Assembly: GCA_017354575.1 (NCBI GenBank) | Contig: JAFMQP010000007.1 | Span: forward strand, 1-21,752 | Direction: 5' to 3' | DNA length: 21,752 bases | Source of the DNA: Acidothermales bacterium | GTDB lineage: Bacteria; Actinomycetota; Actinomycetes; Streptosporangiales; WHST01 | Part shown: one piece after another, positions 14,524-21,752 of the stretch | Layout: every line of letters begins with the position of its first letter | How positions within the stretch are numbered: the stretch's first letter is position 1 | Made by a program: the position numbers and the translations under genes | The notes under the pieces: model-generated | Databases searched by the model: none | What the model was told of the DNA's origin: nothing | Seen by the model: only the letters and a program-made list of their open reading frames with translations

Positions 14524-17220
14524 GTGCCGAAGTACGTCTATGACTTCGCCGAGGGCAACAAGGACATGAAGGACCTGCTCGGCGGCAAGGGTGCCAACCT
14601 CGCCGAGATGACCAACATCGGCCTTCCCGTGCCACCCGGCTTCATCATCACCACCGACGCCTGCCGGCACTACCTGGAGCAGGGCGAGGAACCGTCCGAC
14701 ATGCGCGACGAGGTCACCGCGCACCTCGAGGCGCTCGAACAGGAGATGGGCAAGAAGCTGGGCCAGGCCGACGACCCGCTGCTGGTCTCGGTGCGTTCCG
14801 GTGCCAAGTTCTCCATGCCCGGCATGATGGAGACGGTCCTCAACATCGGCCTGACCGACCGGTCCGTCCAGGGGCTCGCCAAGCAGGCGGGCAGCGACCG
14901 GTTCGCCTGGGACTCCTACCGCCGGCTGCTGCAGATGTTCGGCAAGACCGTCCTCGACATCGACGGCGACCTGTTCGAGCACGCCATCGACGAGGCCAAG
15001 CAGGCGAAGGGCACCAAGAACGACCTCGACCTCGACGCCTCGGACATGGCGAAGCTGGTCGAGCAGTTCAAGGGCATCGTGCGCGAGCACTCCGGCGCGG
15101 ACTTCCCGCAGGACCCCCGCGTCCAGATGGACATGGCCGTCCGTGCCGTCTTCGACTCCTGGAACGCCGACCGCGCGGTCCTGTACCGCCGGCAGGAGCG
15201 CATCCCCGCCGACCTCGGCACGGCGGTCAACATCGTCACCATGGTCTTCGGCAACCTCGGCGCCGACTCCGGCACCGGCGTCGCGTTCACCCGCGACCCG
15301 GCGAGCGGCGCGCAGGGCGTCTACGGCGACTACCTGCAGAACGCGCAGGGCGAGGACGTCGTCGCCGGCATCCGCAACACGGTGCCGCTCGCCGACCTCG
15401 AGCAGATCGACAAGGCGTCCTACGACCAGCTGATGGACATCATGGCCACGCTGGAACGCCACTACCGCGACCTCTGCGACATCGAGTTCACCATCGAGCG
15501 CGGCAAGCTCTGGATGCTGCAGACGCGCGTCGGCAAGCGCACCGCCGGCGCCGCGTTCCGCATCGCCACGCAGCTGATCGACGAGGGCCTGATCGACGAC
15601 GACGAGGCGGTCACCCGCGTCACCGGCGCACAGCTCGCGCAGCTGATGTTCCCGCGCTTCGACGAGACGGCGGACGCCGAACGCCTCGCCAAGGGCGTCA
15701 ACGCGTCCCCGGGCGCGGCCGTCGGCAAGGCCGTGTTCGACTCGGCGCGCGCGGCGGAGCTGGGCAACCAGGGCGAGGCCGTCATCCTGGTCCGCCGCGA
15801 GACCAACCCGGACGACCTGTCCGGCATGATCGCGGCCGAGGGCGTCCTCACCTCGCGCGGCGGCAAGACGAGCCACGCGGCCGTCGTCGCGCGCGGCATG
15901 GGCAAGCCGTGTGTGTGCGGCGCCGAGGAGCTCACCGTCGACCTCACGAAGCGCTCGTTCACGACGCCCGACGGCACCGTCGTCGACGAGGGCGACGTCA
16001 TCTCCATCGACGGCAGCTCGGGCGACGTGTACAAGGGCGAGGTGCCCGTCGTCCCGTCGCCGGTCGTGCAGTACTTCGAGGGTGAGCTGGCACCCGACTC
16101 CGACCAGGCCGACGACCTCGTCGCCGCCGTGCACCGCATCATGAGCCACGCGGACGAGCGTCGCCGGCTCGGCGTGCACGCGAACGCCGACACGTCCGAC
16201 GACGCCGCACGTGCCCGCCGGTTCGGTGCCGCCGGCATCGGCCTGACCCGCACCGAGCACATGTTCCTCGGCGACCGCCGCAAGCTCGTCGAGGACCTCG
16301 TCCTCGCCGACTCCCAGGACGCCAGGCAGCGTGCGCTCGACAAGCTGGAGCCGTTGCAGCGCGAGGACTTCAAGGGCATCTTCGCGGCGATGGACGGCCT
16401 GCCCGTCACCGTCCGGCTGATCGACCCGCCGCTGCACGAGTTCCTGCCCGACCTCACCGACCTCACGGTCGAGGTGGCGCTAGGCGAGGAGCGCGGCCAG
16501 GACGTGTCGCGGCAGCGGACCCTGCTCGACGCCGTCCGCCGGCTGCACGAGCAGAACCCCATGCTCGGCCTGCGCGGCGTCCGGCTCGGGCTCGTCATCG
16601 ACGGCCTGTTCGGCATGCAGGTCAAGGCGATCGCCGAGGCCGCGGCGGAGCTGCGCGGCGAGGGCAAGGACCCGCTGCCCGAGGTGATGATCCCGCTCGT
16701 CGGCGCGGTGCAGGAGCTGGAGATCACGCGCGACGACGCGGCGCGCGTCATCGCGGACGTCGAGAAGGAGCACGGCGTCGAGCTGGGCATCCCGATCGGC
16801 ACGATGATCGAGCTGCCGCGCGCGGCGCTCACCGCCGGCCAGATCGCCGAGGCCGCCGAGTTCTTCTCGTTCGGCACGAACGACCTCACGCAGACCGCCT
16901 GGGGCTTCAGCCGCGACGACGTCGAGGGCGCGTTCTTCAGCCAGTACCTCGACCGCGGCATCTTCGGCGTATCCCCGTTCGAGACGCTCGACCGCGACGG
17001 CGTCGGCAGGCTCGTCCGCATCGCCGTGGAGGAGGGGCGGGCCACCCGTCCCGAGCTGCACCTCGGCGTCTGCGGCGAGCACGGCGGCGACCCCGACTCC
17101 GTGCACTTCTTCCACGAGGTCGGGCTCGACTACGTGTCCTGCTCGCCGTTCAGCGTTCCCGTCGCGAGGCTCGAGGCCGGCCGTGCCGCGGTCGAGACGG
17201 CCGGCAGCGACAGCCGCTGA
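14524..17220 (+). CDS. ppdK: Pyruvate, phosphate dikinase
   Basis: The product is 898 residues from GTG 14524, with GGAGGAG (14511-14517) six bases upstream. It interconverts pyruvate, ATP and phosphate with phosphoenolpyruvate, AMP and pyrophosphate, linking glycolysis and gluconeogenesis. The N-terminal nucleotide-binding domain starts LLGGKGANLAEMTNIGLPVPPGF and includes SMPGMMETVLNIG. The swivelling phosphohistidine domain has SRGGKTSHAAVVARGMGKPCVCG with phosphorylated His451. The C-terminal PEP/pyruvate TIM barrel includes GIGLTRTEHMF, ARLGL-type GVRLGLVI, FFSFGTNDLTQ and GVCGEHGGDP with Cys850 as the likely general acid. All catalytic parts look intact and the length is normal. The gene appears monocistronic; a LysR remnant converges on it from the other side. 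Confidence 0.97.
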   Translation: MPKYVYDFAEGNKDMKDLLGGKGANLAEMTNIGLPVPPGFIITTDACRHYLEQGEEPSDMRDEVTAHLEALEQEMGKKLGQADDPLLVSVRSGAKFSMPGMMETVLNIGLTDRSVQGLAKQAGSDRFAWDSYRRLLQMFGKTVLDIDGDLFEHAIDEAKQAKGTKNDLDLDASDMAKLVEQFKGIVREHSGADFPQDPRVQMDMAVRAVFDSWNADRAVLYRRQERIPADLGTAVNIVTMVFGNLGADSGTGVAFTRDPASGAQGVYGDYLQNAQGEDVVAGIRNTVPLADLEQIDKASYDQLMDIMATLERHYRDLCDIEFTIERGKLWMLQTRVGKRTAGAAFRIATQLIDEGLIDDDEAVTRVTGAQLAQLMFPRFDETADAERLAKGVNASPGAAVGKAVFDSARAAELGNQGEAVILVRRETNPDDLSGMIAAEGVLTSRGGKTSHAAVVARGMGKPCVCGAEELTVDLTKRSFTTPDGTVVDEGDVISIDGSSGDVYKGEVPVVPSPVVQYFEGELAPDSDQADDLVAAVHRIMSHADERRRLGVHANADTSDDAARARRFGAAGIGLTRTEHMFLGDRRKLVEDLVLADSQDARQRALDKLEPLQREDFKGIFAAMDGLPVTVRLIDPPLHEFLPDLTDLTVEVALGEERGQDVSRQRTLLDAVRRLHEQNPMLGLRGVRLGLVIDGLFGMQVKAIAEAAAELRGEGKDPLPEVMIPLVGAVQELEITRDDAARVIADVEKEHGVELGIPIGTMIELPRAALTAGQIAEAAEFFSFGTNDLTQTAWGFSRDDVEGAFFSQYLDRGIFGVSPFETLDRDGVGRLVRIAVEEGRATRPELHLGVCGEHGGDPDSVHFFHEVGLDYVSCSPFSVPVARLEAGRAAVETAGSDSR

Positions 17221-17238
17221 CGGGCGCGCCGCCACCGG

Positions 17239-17623
17239 TCAACGGTTGCGGGCGGCGGCGCGCACGGCACGGACCGCCGGACGCGCGCCGGAATCCGCAC
17301 GCCAGACGGCGTAGATGTGCCGGGCCTGGCGGAGGGAGCCGGACCACGGCGATGCCCTCGCTCGGCGCGGTGCGCCCGATGCGCGGCAGGATCGCGAGCC
17401 CGAGGCCTGCCGCCACGAGTGCGAGCTGGGTCGAATGCTCCTCCGCGGTGTGCGGGATCAGCGGCTCGACGCCCGCGGCGCGCATCGTGTGCACGAGCCA
17501 GCGGTACGAGAACGTGCCCCCCGTCCAGCCGATCATCGGCTGGTCGGCGAGCTCGCGCAGGTGCACCCGCGTCCGCCCGGCGAGCGGGATCGACCACGTC
17601 CCGGGTCGCTGGAGCTCGGACGT
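17239..17623 (-). pseudogene. LysR-type regulator remnant (effector domain only, frameshifted)
   Basis: The minus strand encodes the second half of a LysR substrate-binding domain: WSIPLAGRTRVHLRELADQPMIGW, then EEHSTQLALVAAGLGLAILPRIG, then GIAVVRLP. At about 17320-17335 the natural continuation jumps to another frame, which reads RHIYAVWRADSGARPAVRAV and ends at TGA 17241-17239, a typical LysR C-terminus. Upstream a TAG (17626-17624) closes the frame, and no DNA-binding helix-turn-helix or first effector subdomain is present before the dNTPase gene begins. It therefore has both a 5' truncation and a frameshift. The frameshift alone could be a sequencing error, but the missing N-terminus could not be. 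Confidence 0.75.
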
Positions 17624-17656
17624 CTAGGAACGAGACCGGCCGGGGTTGCGCCGGTG

Positions 17657-17670
17657 TCGCACCGGTGCGA
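17657..17670. promoter_or_regulatory. 14-bp perfect palindrome upstream of dgt
   Basis: TCGCACCGGTGCGA is a perfect palindrome ending 12 bases before the ATG at 17683. It may be an operator for the dNTPase gene, or a chance GC-rich palindrome. Confidence 0.35.
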
Positions 17671-17682
17671 GAGCATCGGAGC

Positions 17683-18858
17683 ATGGGCGAACTCACCGAC
17701 AGGTCGCGGGTCTGGGTCGGCACGATGGCGGGGCACGCGCAGCCGGGCGGGATCGTCACCGCGCACGGCGACCGCGAGCCGATGGTCGTCCCCGGCTCCG
17801 TGCACGGACGGGTGGCGCGCGAGGAGCTCGAGGACCGGCTACTGGTCGCCGGCGCGACGCGGGCGGCGGGTGCCGGTGACCGGTTCCGGCAGGAGCAGCC
17901 CGATCCCGAGCGGACCTGTTTCGAACGCGACCGCGACCGCGTCCTGCACTCGACGGCGTTCCGCCGGCTCGCCGGCAAGACCCAGGTGTTCGTCTACCCG
18001 GCCGACCACCAGCGCACCCGGCTGACCCACGCGCTCGAGGTGGCGCAGGTCGCCACCAGCGTCGCGCGCGCGACGGGATTGAACGTCGCACTCACCGAGG
18101 CGATCGCGCTCGGCCACGACTGCGGGCACGGGCCGGGCGGGCACGCGAGCGAGGACGCGTTCGGGGAGTTCCTCGACGAGGGCTACGACCACGCCCGCTG
18201 GGGCGCCGACGTCGTGCTCGCGCCGCTCAACCTGTGCCGCGAGACGCTCGACGGCGTCCGCAACCACTCCTGGTCGCGGCCGTCGCCGGCGACGCCGGAG
18301 GGCTGCGTCGTGAGCTGGGCCGACCGCATCGCCTACACCGCGCACGACCTCGAGGACGCCGCGCACGCCGGCATCGTCTCGCTGCACGACCTGCCGCGCG
18401 ACGTCGTCGAGGTCTGCGGCCGGCTCCGCGGCGACCAGCTCGCCACGTTCATCCACGCCGTCGTCGACTGCGTCAGCAGGAACGGCGTCGTCGGCATGCG
18501 CGCCGAGGTGGCGGACGCGCTCGCCGCGCTGCGTGCGTTCAACTACGAGCGCATCTACACGAGGCCGGAGTCGCTCGCCCAGAGCGACGCGGTGATCGCG
18601 GTGCTGCGTGCGCTCGTCGAGCACTACGCCGCACGCCCCGAGACGCTGCCGGCCCCGCAGCGGGTCGAGCCCGGCAGCGCGGCCGCCGTCCGCGCGGCCG
18701 TGACGTACGTCAGCGGCATGACCGACAGGTACGCGTTCCGCTCCGCTGTGGAACTCCTCGGCTGGGACCCCGCGCGGCTCCCCCAGGGAATCGACAGTTA
18801 CGTCTCCGCCGCACCCGTACCCCCCGCCGTTCCGCAATCCCGATCAAGCAGCGGCTGA
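17683..18858 (+). CDS. dgt: dNTP triphosphohydrolase (dGTPase family, HD domain)
   Basis: The product is 391 residues from ATG 17683. It hydrolyses deoxynucleoside triphosphates to the nucleoside and triphosphate, trimming cellular dNTP pools. The HD metal site is clear: His116 in RTRLTHALEV, His145-Asp146 in LGHDCGHGPGGHASED, and Asp214 in SWADRIAYTAHDLED. RDRDRVLHSTAFRRLAGKTQVF is the family opening. About 78 unconserved residues precede it, so an internal start such as ATG 17725 (MAGHAQ) is possible; the ribosome-binding site at 17683 is weak (GGAG only one base away). The conserved core is complete. The neighbourhood with ppdK fits the usual actinobacterial order, in which dnaG often follows; here an AraC-DinB gene follows after 22 bases. 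Confidence 0.93.
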   Translation: MGELTDRSRVWVGTMAGHAQPGGIVTAHGDREPMVVPGSVHGRVAREELEDRLLVAGATRAAGAGDRFRQEQPDPERTCFERDRDRVLHSTAFRRLAGKTQVFVYPADHQRTRLTHALEVAQVATSVARATGLNVALTEAIALGHDCGHGPGGHASEDAFGEFLDEGYDHARWGADVVLAPLNLCRETLDGVRNHSWSRPSPATPEGCVVSWADRIAYTAHDLEDAAHAGIVSLHDLPRDVVEVCGRLRGDQLATFIHAVVDCVSRNGVVGMRAEVADALAALRAFNYERIYTRPESLAQSDAVIAVLRALVEHYAARPETLPAPQRVEPGSAAAVRAAVTYVSGMTDRYAFRSAVELLGWDPARLPQGIDSYVSAAPVPPAVPQSRSSSG

Positions 18859-18880
18859 CTCCCAGCGCGACGATCGCGTC

Positions 18881-19789
18881 ATGGACACGTTCGCGAGGTT
18901 CCTCGAGATCCTCACCGACGCGCTGGACGAACCGGAGGTCACCGGCCGCCAGTTCGCCGAACGCGCCTACATGTCGAGGTACCACTTCGACCGCGTCGTC
19001 GCCGCCACCGCGGGCGAGACGCCGGGCGCGTTCCGGCGGCGCATCCTGCTCGAGCGGGCGGCGTACCGGTTGGTCTCCTGCGGTGACGGCGTGCTCGACA
19101 TCGCGGTCGAGGCGGGCTACGCGTCGAACGAGGCGTTCACCCGCGCGTTCGCCAAAGCCTTCGGCGCGCCGCCGTCGGTGTGGCGACGCCGGCCGTCGCG
19201 GCCGCGGATCGACGCACCGAGCGGCGTGCACTTCCACCCACCCGGCGGGCTCCGTGTCCCGCCCGCACGAAGGGTCAGTTCGATGGAGCTGTTGCACCGC
19301 ATGGTCGACCACCACGTCTGGCTGGTCGGCGAGATGGTCGAACGCGCCGCCACGCTCGACGACGCAGCGCTCGACCGGCCGATCGAGTCGTCCGTCGAGG
19401 AGATGGACGAGCATCCGTCGATCCGCGTCCTGCTCGACCGGCTGGTCGCGCAGCTGGAGCGGTGGGTGGCCGCCGTGGAGGGGCGTTCCGAGCCGCACCC
19501 GAGCGACACCGGCGACATGTCGGCGGCGGGACTGCGGTCCCGGCTCGCGGCGATCGGCCCGGAGTTCAGGTCCGTCGCGCGCAGGCTGTGCGACGAGGGC
19601 CGGTTGGACGAGACGTTCGTCGACGCCACCTGCCAGCCGCCGGTCGTCTTCTCCTACGGCGGGATGATCGTGCACGTGCTGAACTTCGCGGCGTTCCGGC
19701 GTACCCAGGTGCTGCTCGCGCTGTACTCGGCCGGGCGCACCGACCTCGGCCTCGGCGACCCCAAGGAGTGGGTGGCCGAGCCGAGATAG
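18881..19789 (+). CDS. AraC-type DNA-binding domain fused to a DinB-like domain
   Basis: The product is 302 residues from ATG 18881. Residues 1-105 are an AraC/XylS DNA-binding domain at the N-terminus: first helix-turn-helix around QFAERAYMSRYHFDRVV, second around VLDIAVEAGYASNEAF with the signature FTRAFAKAFGAPPSVWRR. From about residue 135 the protein resembles a DinB/YfiT four-helix bundle (MELLHRMVDHHVWLVGEMVE). It ends with a YGGMIVHVLNFAAFRRTQVLLAL helix, where only one of the usual two histidines of the metal triad is seen. DinB domains are linked to thiol-dependent metalloenzymes; here the domain may sense a ligand or have lost catalysis. The target is unknown. The stop codon abuts the ars operator. 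Confidence 0.85.
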   Translation: MDTFARFLEILTDALDEPEVTGRQFAERAYMSRYHFDRVVAATAGETPGAFRRRILLERAAYRLVSCGDGVLDIAVEAGYASNEAFTRAFAKAFGAPPSVWRRRPSRPRIDAPSGVHFHPPGGLRVPPARRVSSMELLHRMVDHHVWLVGEMVERAATLDDAALDRPIESSVEEMDEHPSIRVLLDRLVAQLERWVAAVEGRSEPHPSDTGDMSAAGLRSRLAAIGPEFRSVARRLCDEGRLDETFVDATCQPPVVFSYGGMIVHVLNFAAFRRTQVLLALYSAGRTDLGLGDPKEWVAEPR

Positions 19790-19790
19790 G

Positions 19791-19822
19791 GGATATACAT
19801 CAAGCCGATTTGATGTATATCC
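19791..19822. promoter_or_regulatory. ArsR-type operator and promoter of the ars-like operon
   Basis: GGATATACATCAA (19791-19803) and TTGATGTATATCC (19810-19822) are perfect 13-bp inverted repeats around a 6-bp spacer. The core has the form ATCAA-N6-TTGAT, the layout known for ArsR/SmtB-family repressors. TATATC (19816-19821) can serve as a -10 box. The start ATG at 19830 follows eight bases later with no ribosome-binding site, so the transcript is probably leaderless. The repressor would thus sit on the promoter of its own gene. Confidence 0.85.
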
Positions 19823-19829
19823 TCTCGTC

Positions 19830-20615
19830 ATGGCATCCGCGCGCCCGGCCACGCCGGCGTTCGTCCACGTGGCCGCCCACCCGGTCAGGTGGCGGTTGCT
19901 GACCGAGCTGGCCGCGAGCGACCACCGGGTGCGCGAGCTGGTCGAGCTGGTCGGCCAGCCGCAGAACCTGGTCTCGTACCATCTGCGGTTGCTCCGCGGT
20001 GCCGGGCTGGTCAGCTCCCGGCGCAGCAGCTTCGACGCGCGGGACAGCTACTACCACCTCGACCTGGACCGCTGCGCGACGGCGCTGACCGGCACGGGCG
20101 CCGCGCTGCATCCCGCGTTGCGCGTCGACCCGCCCGCTCCGCCGACGCGGGCGGCGTTGCGACGGAGACCGTGCCGCGTGCTCTTCGCGTGCACCGGCAA
20201 CAGCTCGCGCTCGCCGATGGCCGAGGCGCTGCTGCGGCACCGCACGCGTGGCACGGTTCGGGTCACGAGCGCGGGGAGCATCCCGAAGGACCGCCTGCAC
20301 CCGGACGCCGTGCGGGTGCTGCGCGACGACCACGGCATCGACGTGCGCGGCCGGCGCCCTCGGCGTCTGGACTCCGTGGCCACGCACCGGTTCGACTACG
20401 TGGTCACGTTGTGCGACAAGGTGCGCGAGGTCTGCCCGGAGTTCCCAGACCATCCGCGGCTGCTGCACTGGAGCATCCCCGACCCGGCCGCGGACGCCGC
20501 GGGCTACGCCGCGTTCCGGCGCGCCGCGGCCGACATCGACACCCGCATCGGCCACCTGCTGCACCTCATCGGCCACACCGACGACATGGAGGTCCACCGT
20601 GACAGAGCCCGCTGA
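19830..20615 (+). CDS. ArsR repressor fused to low-molecular-weight arsenate reductase
   Basis: The product is 261 residues from ATG 19830. Residues ~8-80 form an ArsR winged helix (VRELVELVGQPQNLVSYHLRLLRGAGLV). Residues ~115-250 are an LMW-phosphatase-type ArsC: P-loop CTGNSSRS with Cys121 and Arg127, plus Cys195 and Cys202 in TLCDKVREVCPEFP. The spacing of these three cysteines is close to the Cys10/82/89 triad of thioredoxin-coupled arsenate reductase, so it looks catalytic. The ArsR half lacks the usual Cys-x-Cys arsenite site in helix alpha3; its only cysteine is Cys82 near the domain end, so sensing would need another arrangement or another signal. The operator just upstream suits autoregulation. 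Such fusions are known in bacteria. The gene overlaps the next by 17 bases. Confidence 0.9.
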   Translation: MASARPATPAFVHVAAHPVRWRLLTELAASDHRVRELVELVGQPQNLVSYHLRLLRGAGLVSSRRSSFDARDSYYHLDLDRCATALTGTGAALHPALRVDPPAPPTRAALRRRPCRVLFACTGNSSRSPMAEALLRHRTRGTVRVTSAGSIPKDRLHPDAVRVLRDDHGIDVRGRRPRRLDSVATHRFDYVVTLCDKVREVCPEFPDHPRLLHWSIPDPAADAAGYAAFRRAAADIDTRIGHLLHLIGHTDDMEVHRDRAR

Positions 20616-20979
20616 GCTCGCCAGCGTCCGCTACATCGTCGACGACGTGTCCGCCGCCGTCGACTTCTACACCGCCCACCTCGGGTTCACCGTGCGGATG
20701 AACGCGGGAAAGGCCTTCGCCGACGTGGTCCGCGGGCCGCTGCGGCTGCTCCTGTCCGGGCCTGCCAGCTCGGGCTACCGGGCCACGCCCGACGACGCCG
20801 CCGGCGCCGGCAGGAACCGCATCCACCTGGTGCTCGACGACTTCGACCCCACCGTCGACCGGCTGCGCGCAGCGGGGCTGACCTTCCGCACCGACGTGGT
20901 CAGCGGTCCCGGCGGACGCCAGATCCTGCTCACCGACCCGGCCGGCAACCTCGTGGAGCTGTTCGAGCCCGCCAGCTGA
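20599..20979 (+). CDS. VOC (glyoxalase/bleomycin-resistance) family protein
   Basis: The product is 126 residues from GTG 20599; GGAGG at 20588-20592 lies six bases upstream, inside the previous gene. Two beta-alpha-beta-beta-beta halves are visible: ASVRYIVDDVSAAVDFYTAHLGF opens the first, and NRIHLVLDDFDPTVDRLRAAGLTF opens the second, which ends ILLTDPAGNLVELFEP. This is a single-domain VOC protein. It contains no cysteine at all, so it is not the ArsI/CadI type of C-As lyase, which needs a vicinal Cys pair. Its place between arsenate reductase and a permease suggests a resistance role (binding or modifying a toxicant), but the reaction is unknown. The stop codon overlaps the permease start by one base. 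Confidence 0.85.
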   Translation: MTEPAELASVRYIVDDVSAAVDFYTAHLGFTVRMNAGKAFADVVRGPLRLLLSGPASSGYRATPDDAAGAGRNRIHLVLDDFDPTVDRLRAAGLTFRTDVVSGPGGRQILLTDPAGNLVELFEPAS

Positions 20980-21752
20980 TGACGACCGCGACGCCGCAGG
21001 ACCAGCTCGTCCGGCGACTCGGCACGTGGGATGCCGTCGTCGTCGGGTTGGGGGCGATGCTGGGCGCGGGCGTGTTCGCGGCGTTCGCGCCCGCGGCGAG
21101 GGCCGCCGGCACCGGGCTGCTGGCCGGCCTGGTGATCGCCGCCGTCGTCGCGTTCTGCAACGCCGTCGCGTCCGCCCAGCTCGCCGCGGCCTACCCGACC
21201 TCGGGCGGCACGTACGTCTACGGCCGTGAGCGGCTGGGGGAGTGGTGGGGCTTCCTCGCCGGCTGGGGCTTCGTCGTCGGCAAGACCGCGTCGTGCGCGG
21301 CGATGGCGCTCACCTTCGCGTACTACGTCGTACCGGGTCCGCGGTGGGCCCAGCGGCTGGTCGCACTGGCCGGCGTCGTCGCGCTCACGGCGCTCAACTA
21401 CCGCGGCATCACGAAGACCGCCGCCGTTGCGCGCGTACTCGTCGCCGCGGTGCTGGTGGCGCTCGCCGTAGTGGTGGTGGCGGTCTGGGCCGGCGGCGCC
21501 GCGGACCTCTCCCGGCTCGGCGGGCCCATCGTGGGCGGGGGGTACGGCGTCCTGCAGGCGGCCGGCCTGCTGTTCTTCGCGTTCGCCGGGTACGCGCGGA
21601 TCGCGACCCTCGGCGAGGAGGTGCGCGACCCCCGGCGCACGATCCCGCGCGCGATCCCGCTCGCGCTCGGCGTCGCCGTGCTCGTCTACCTCGTCGTGGG
21701 CGTCTCGGTGCTCGCCGCCGCCGGCCCGGTGGCGATCGCGCGCGCCGCCGCG
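20979..21752 (+). CDS. APC-superfamily amino acid permease-like transporter, N-terminal part
   Basis: Reads from ATG 20979 (TGATG overlap with the VOC stop) to the window end without a stop; 258 residues are visible. The start RLGTWDAVVVGLGAMLGAGVFAAFAPAA is the TM1 region of APC permeases with the conserved Gly-x-Gly unwound helix. PTSGGTYVYGRERLGEWWGFLAGWGFVVGKTAS is the typical TM2-TM3 region. LLFFAFAGYARIATLGEEVRDPRRTIPRAI is the TM6 and following-loop signature. About seven membrane helices are present. Substrates of this family are amino acids or organic cations. Its translational coupling to arsenate-type genes suggests that it moves a related compound or a product of the pathway; no ArsB or Acr3 exporter is seen in the window. 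Confidence 0.88.
   Translation, partial: MTTATPQDQLVRRLGTWDAVVVGLGAMLGAGVFAAFAPAARAAGTGLLAGLVIAAVVAFCNAVASAQLAAAYPTSGGTYVYGRERLGEWWGFLAGWGFVVGKTASCAAMALTFAYYVVPGPRWAQRLVALAGVVALTALNYRGITKTAAVARVLVAAVLVALAVVVVAVWAGGAADLSRLGGPIVGGGYGVLQAAGLLFFAFAGYARIATLGEEVRDPRRTIPRAIPLALGVAVLVYLVVGVSVLAAAGPVAIARAAA

Noticed and set aside
13516..16437. Minus-strand open frame of over 900 codons across ppdK
   Set aside because: The part above 14382 is antisense to intact ppdK and shows only shadow composition; the real gene is the SNase-like protein ending at 14382.
20599..20979. VOC protein considered as an ArsI C-As lyase or CadI
   Set aside because: The protein contains no cysteine, whereas those enzymes need a vicinal cysteine pair.

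Overview
The window is chromosomal DNA from a high-GC actinobacterium. G/C is very high and third codon positions are almost always G or C. The gene order recO-uppS ... glyS-dusB ... ppdK-dgt is, from general knowledge, a familiar actinobacterial housekeeping backbone. An actinobacterial-type LEU leader sits in front of leuA. No rRNA, tRNA, CRISPR array, phage or intact insertion sequence was seen. I cannot name the genus.

Layout. 1-221: C-terminal end of a CPBP membrane protease. 233-1491 (minus): emfourin and a protealysin-type M4 metalloprotease in one transcription unit. 1563-3423 (plus): leuA with a leader peptide and a pseudoknot-type attenuator. 3520-5340 (minus): a PfkB kinase and a YihT-like aldolase, a probable sulfofructose kinase and sulfofructose-phosphate aldolase pair. 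5459-7029 (plus): recO and uppS. 6993-10002 (minus): an MFS transporter, then a small membrane protein, a ribbon-helix-helix protein and an SPFH/band-7 protein. 10077-12966 (plus): a small monooxygenase-fold protein, glyS and dusB. 12981-13510: two copies of a 75-76 bp palindromic repeat flanking a decayed AbiEi/DUF559-like gene. 13516-14382 (minus): an SNase-like nuclease. 14524-17220 (plus): ppdK. 17239-17623 (minus): a LysR regulator remnant. 17683-19789 (plus): a dNTP triphosphohydrolase and an AraC-DinB fusion. 19791-21752 (plus): an ArsR-ArsC fusion with a perfect ArsR-type operator, then a VOC protein and an APC permease cut by the window end.

The strongest regulatory finding is at leuA. 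A 15-codon leader peptide carries three consecutive Leu codons. The last Leu codon and the next codons (1600-1608) are exactly complementary to the leuA ribosome-binding region (1679-1687), and between them lie two interleaved helices that can form a pseudoknot. This suggests control of leuA translation by leucine supply. Other points of interest are the protease-inhibitor pair, the sulfosugar gene pair inside a housekeeping neighbourhood, a 33-bp operator in front of the SPFH-RHH unit, and an ars-type operon that ends in an amino-acid permease where an arsenite exporter would be expected.
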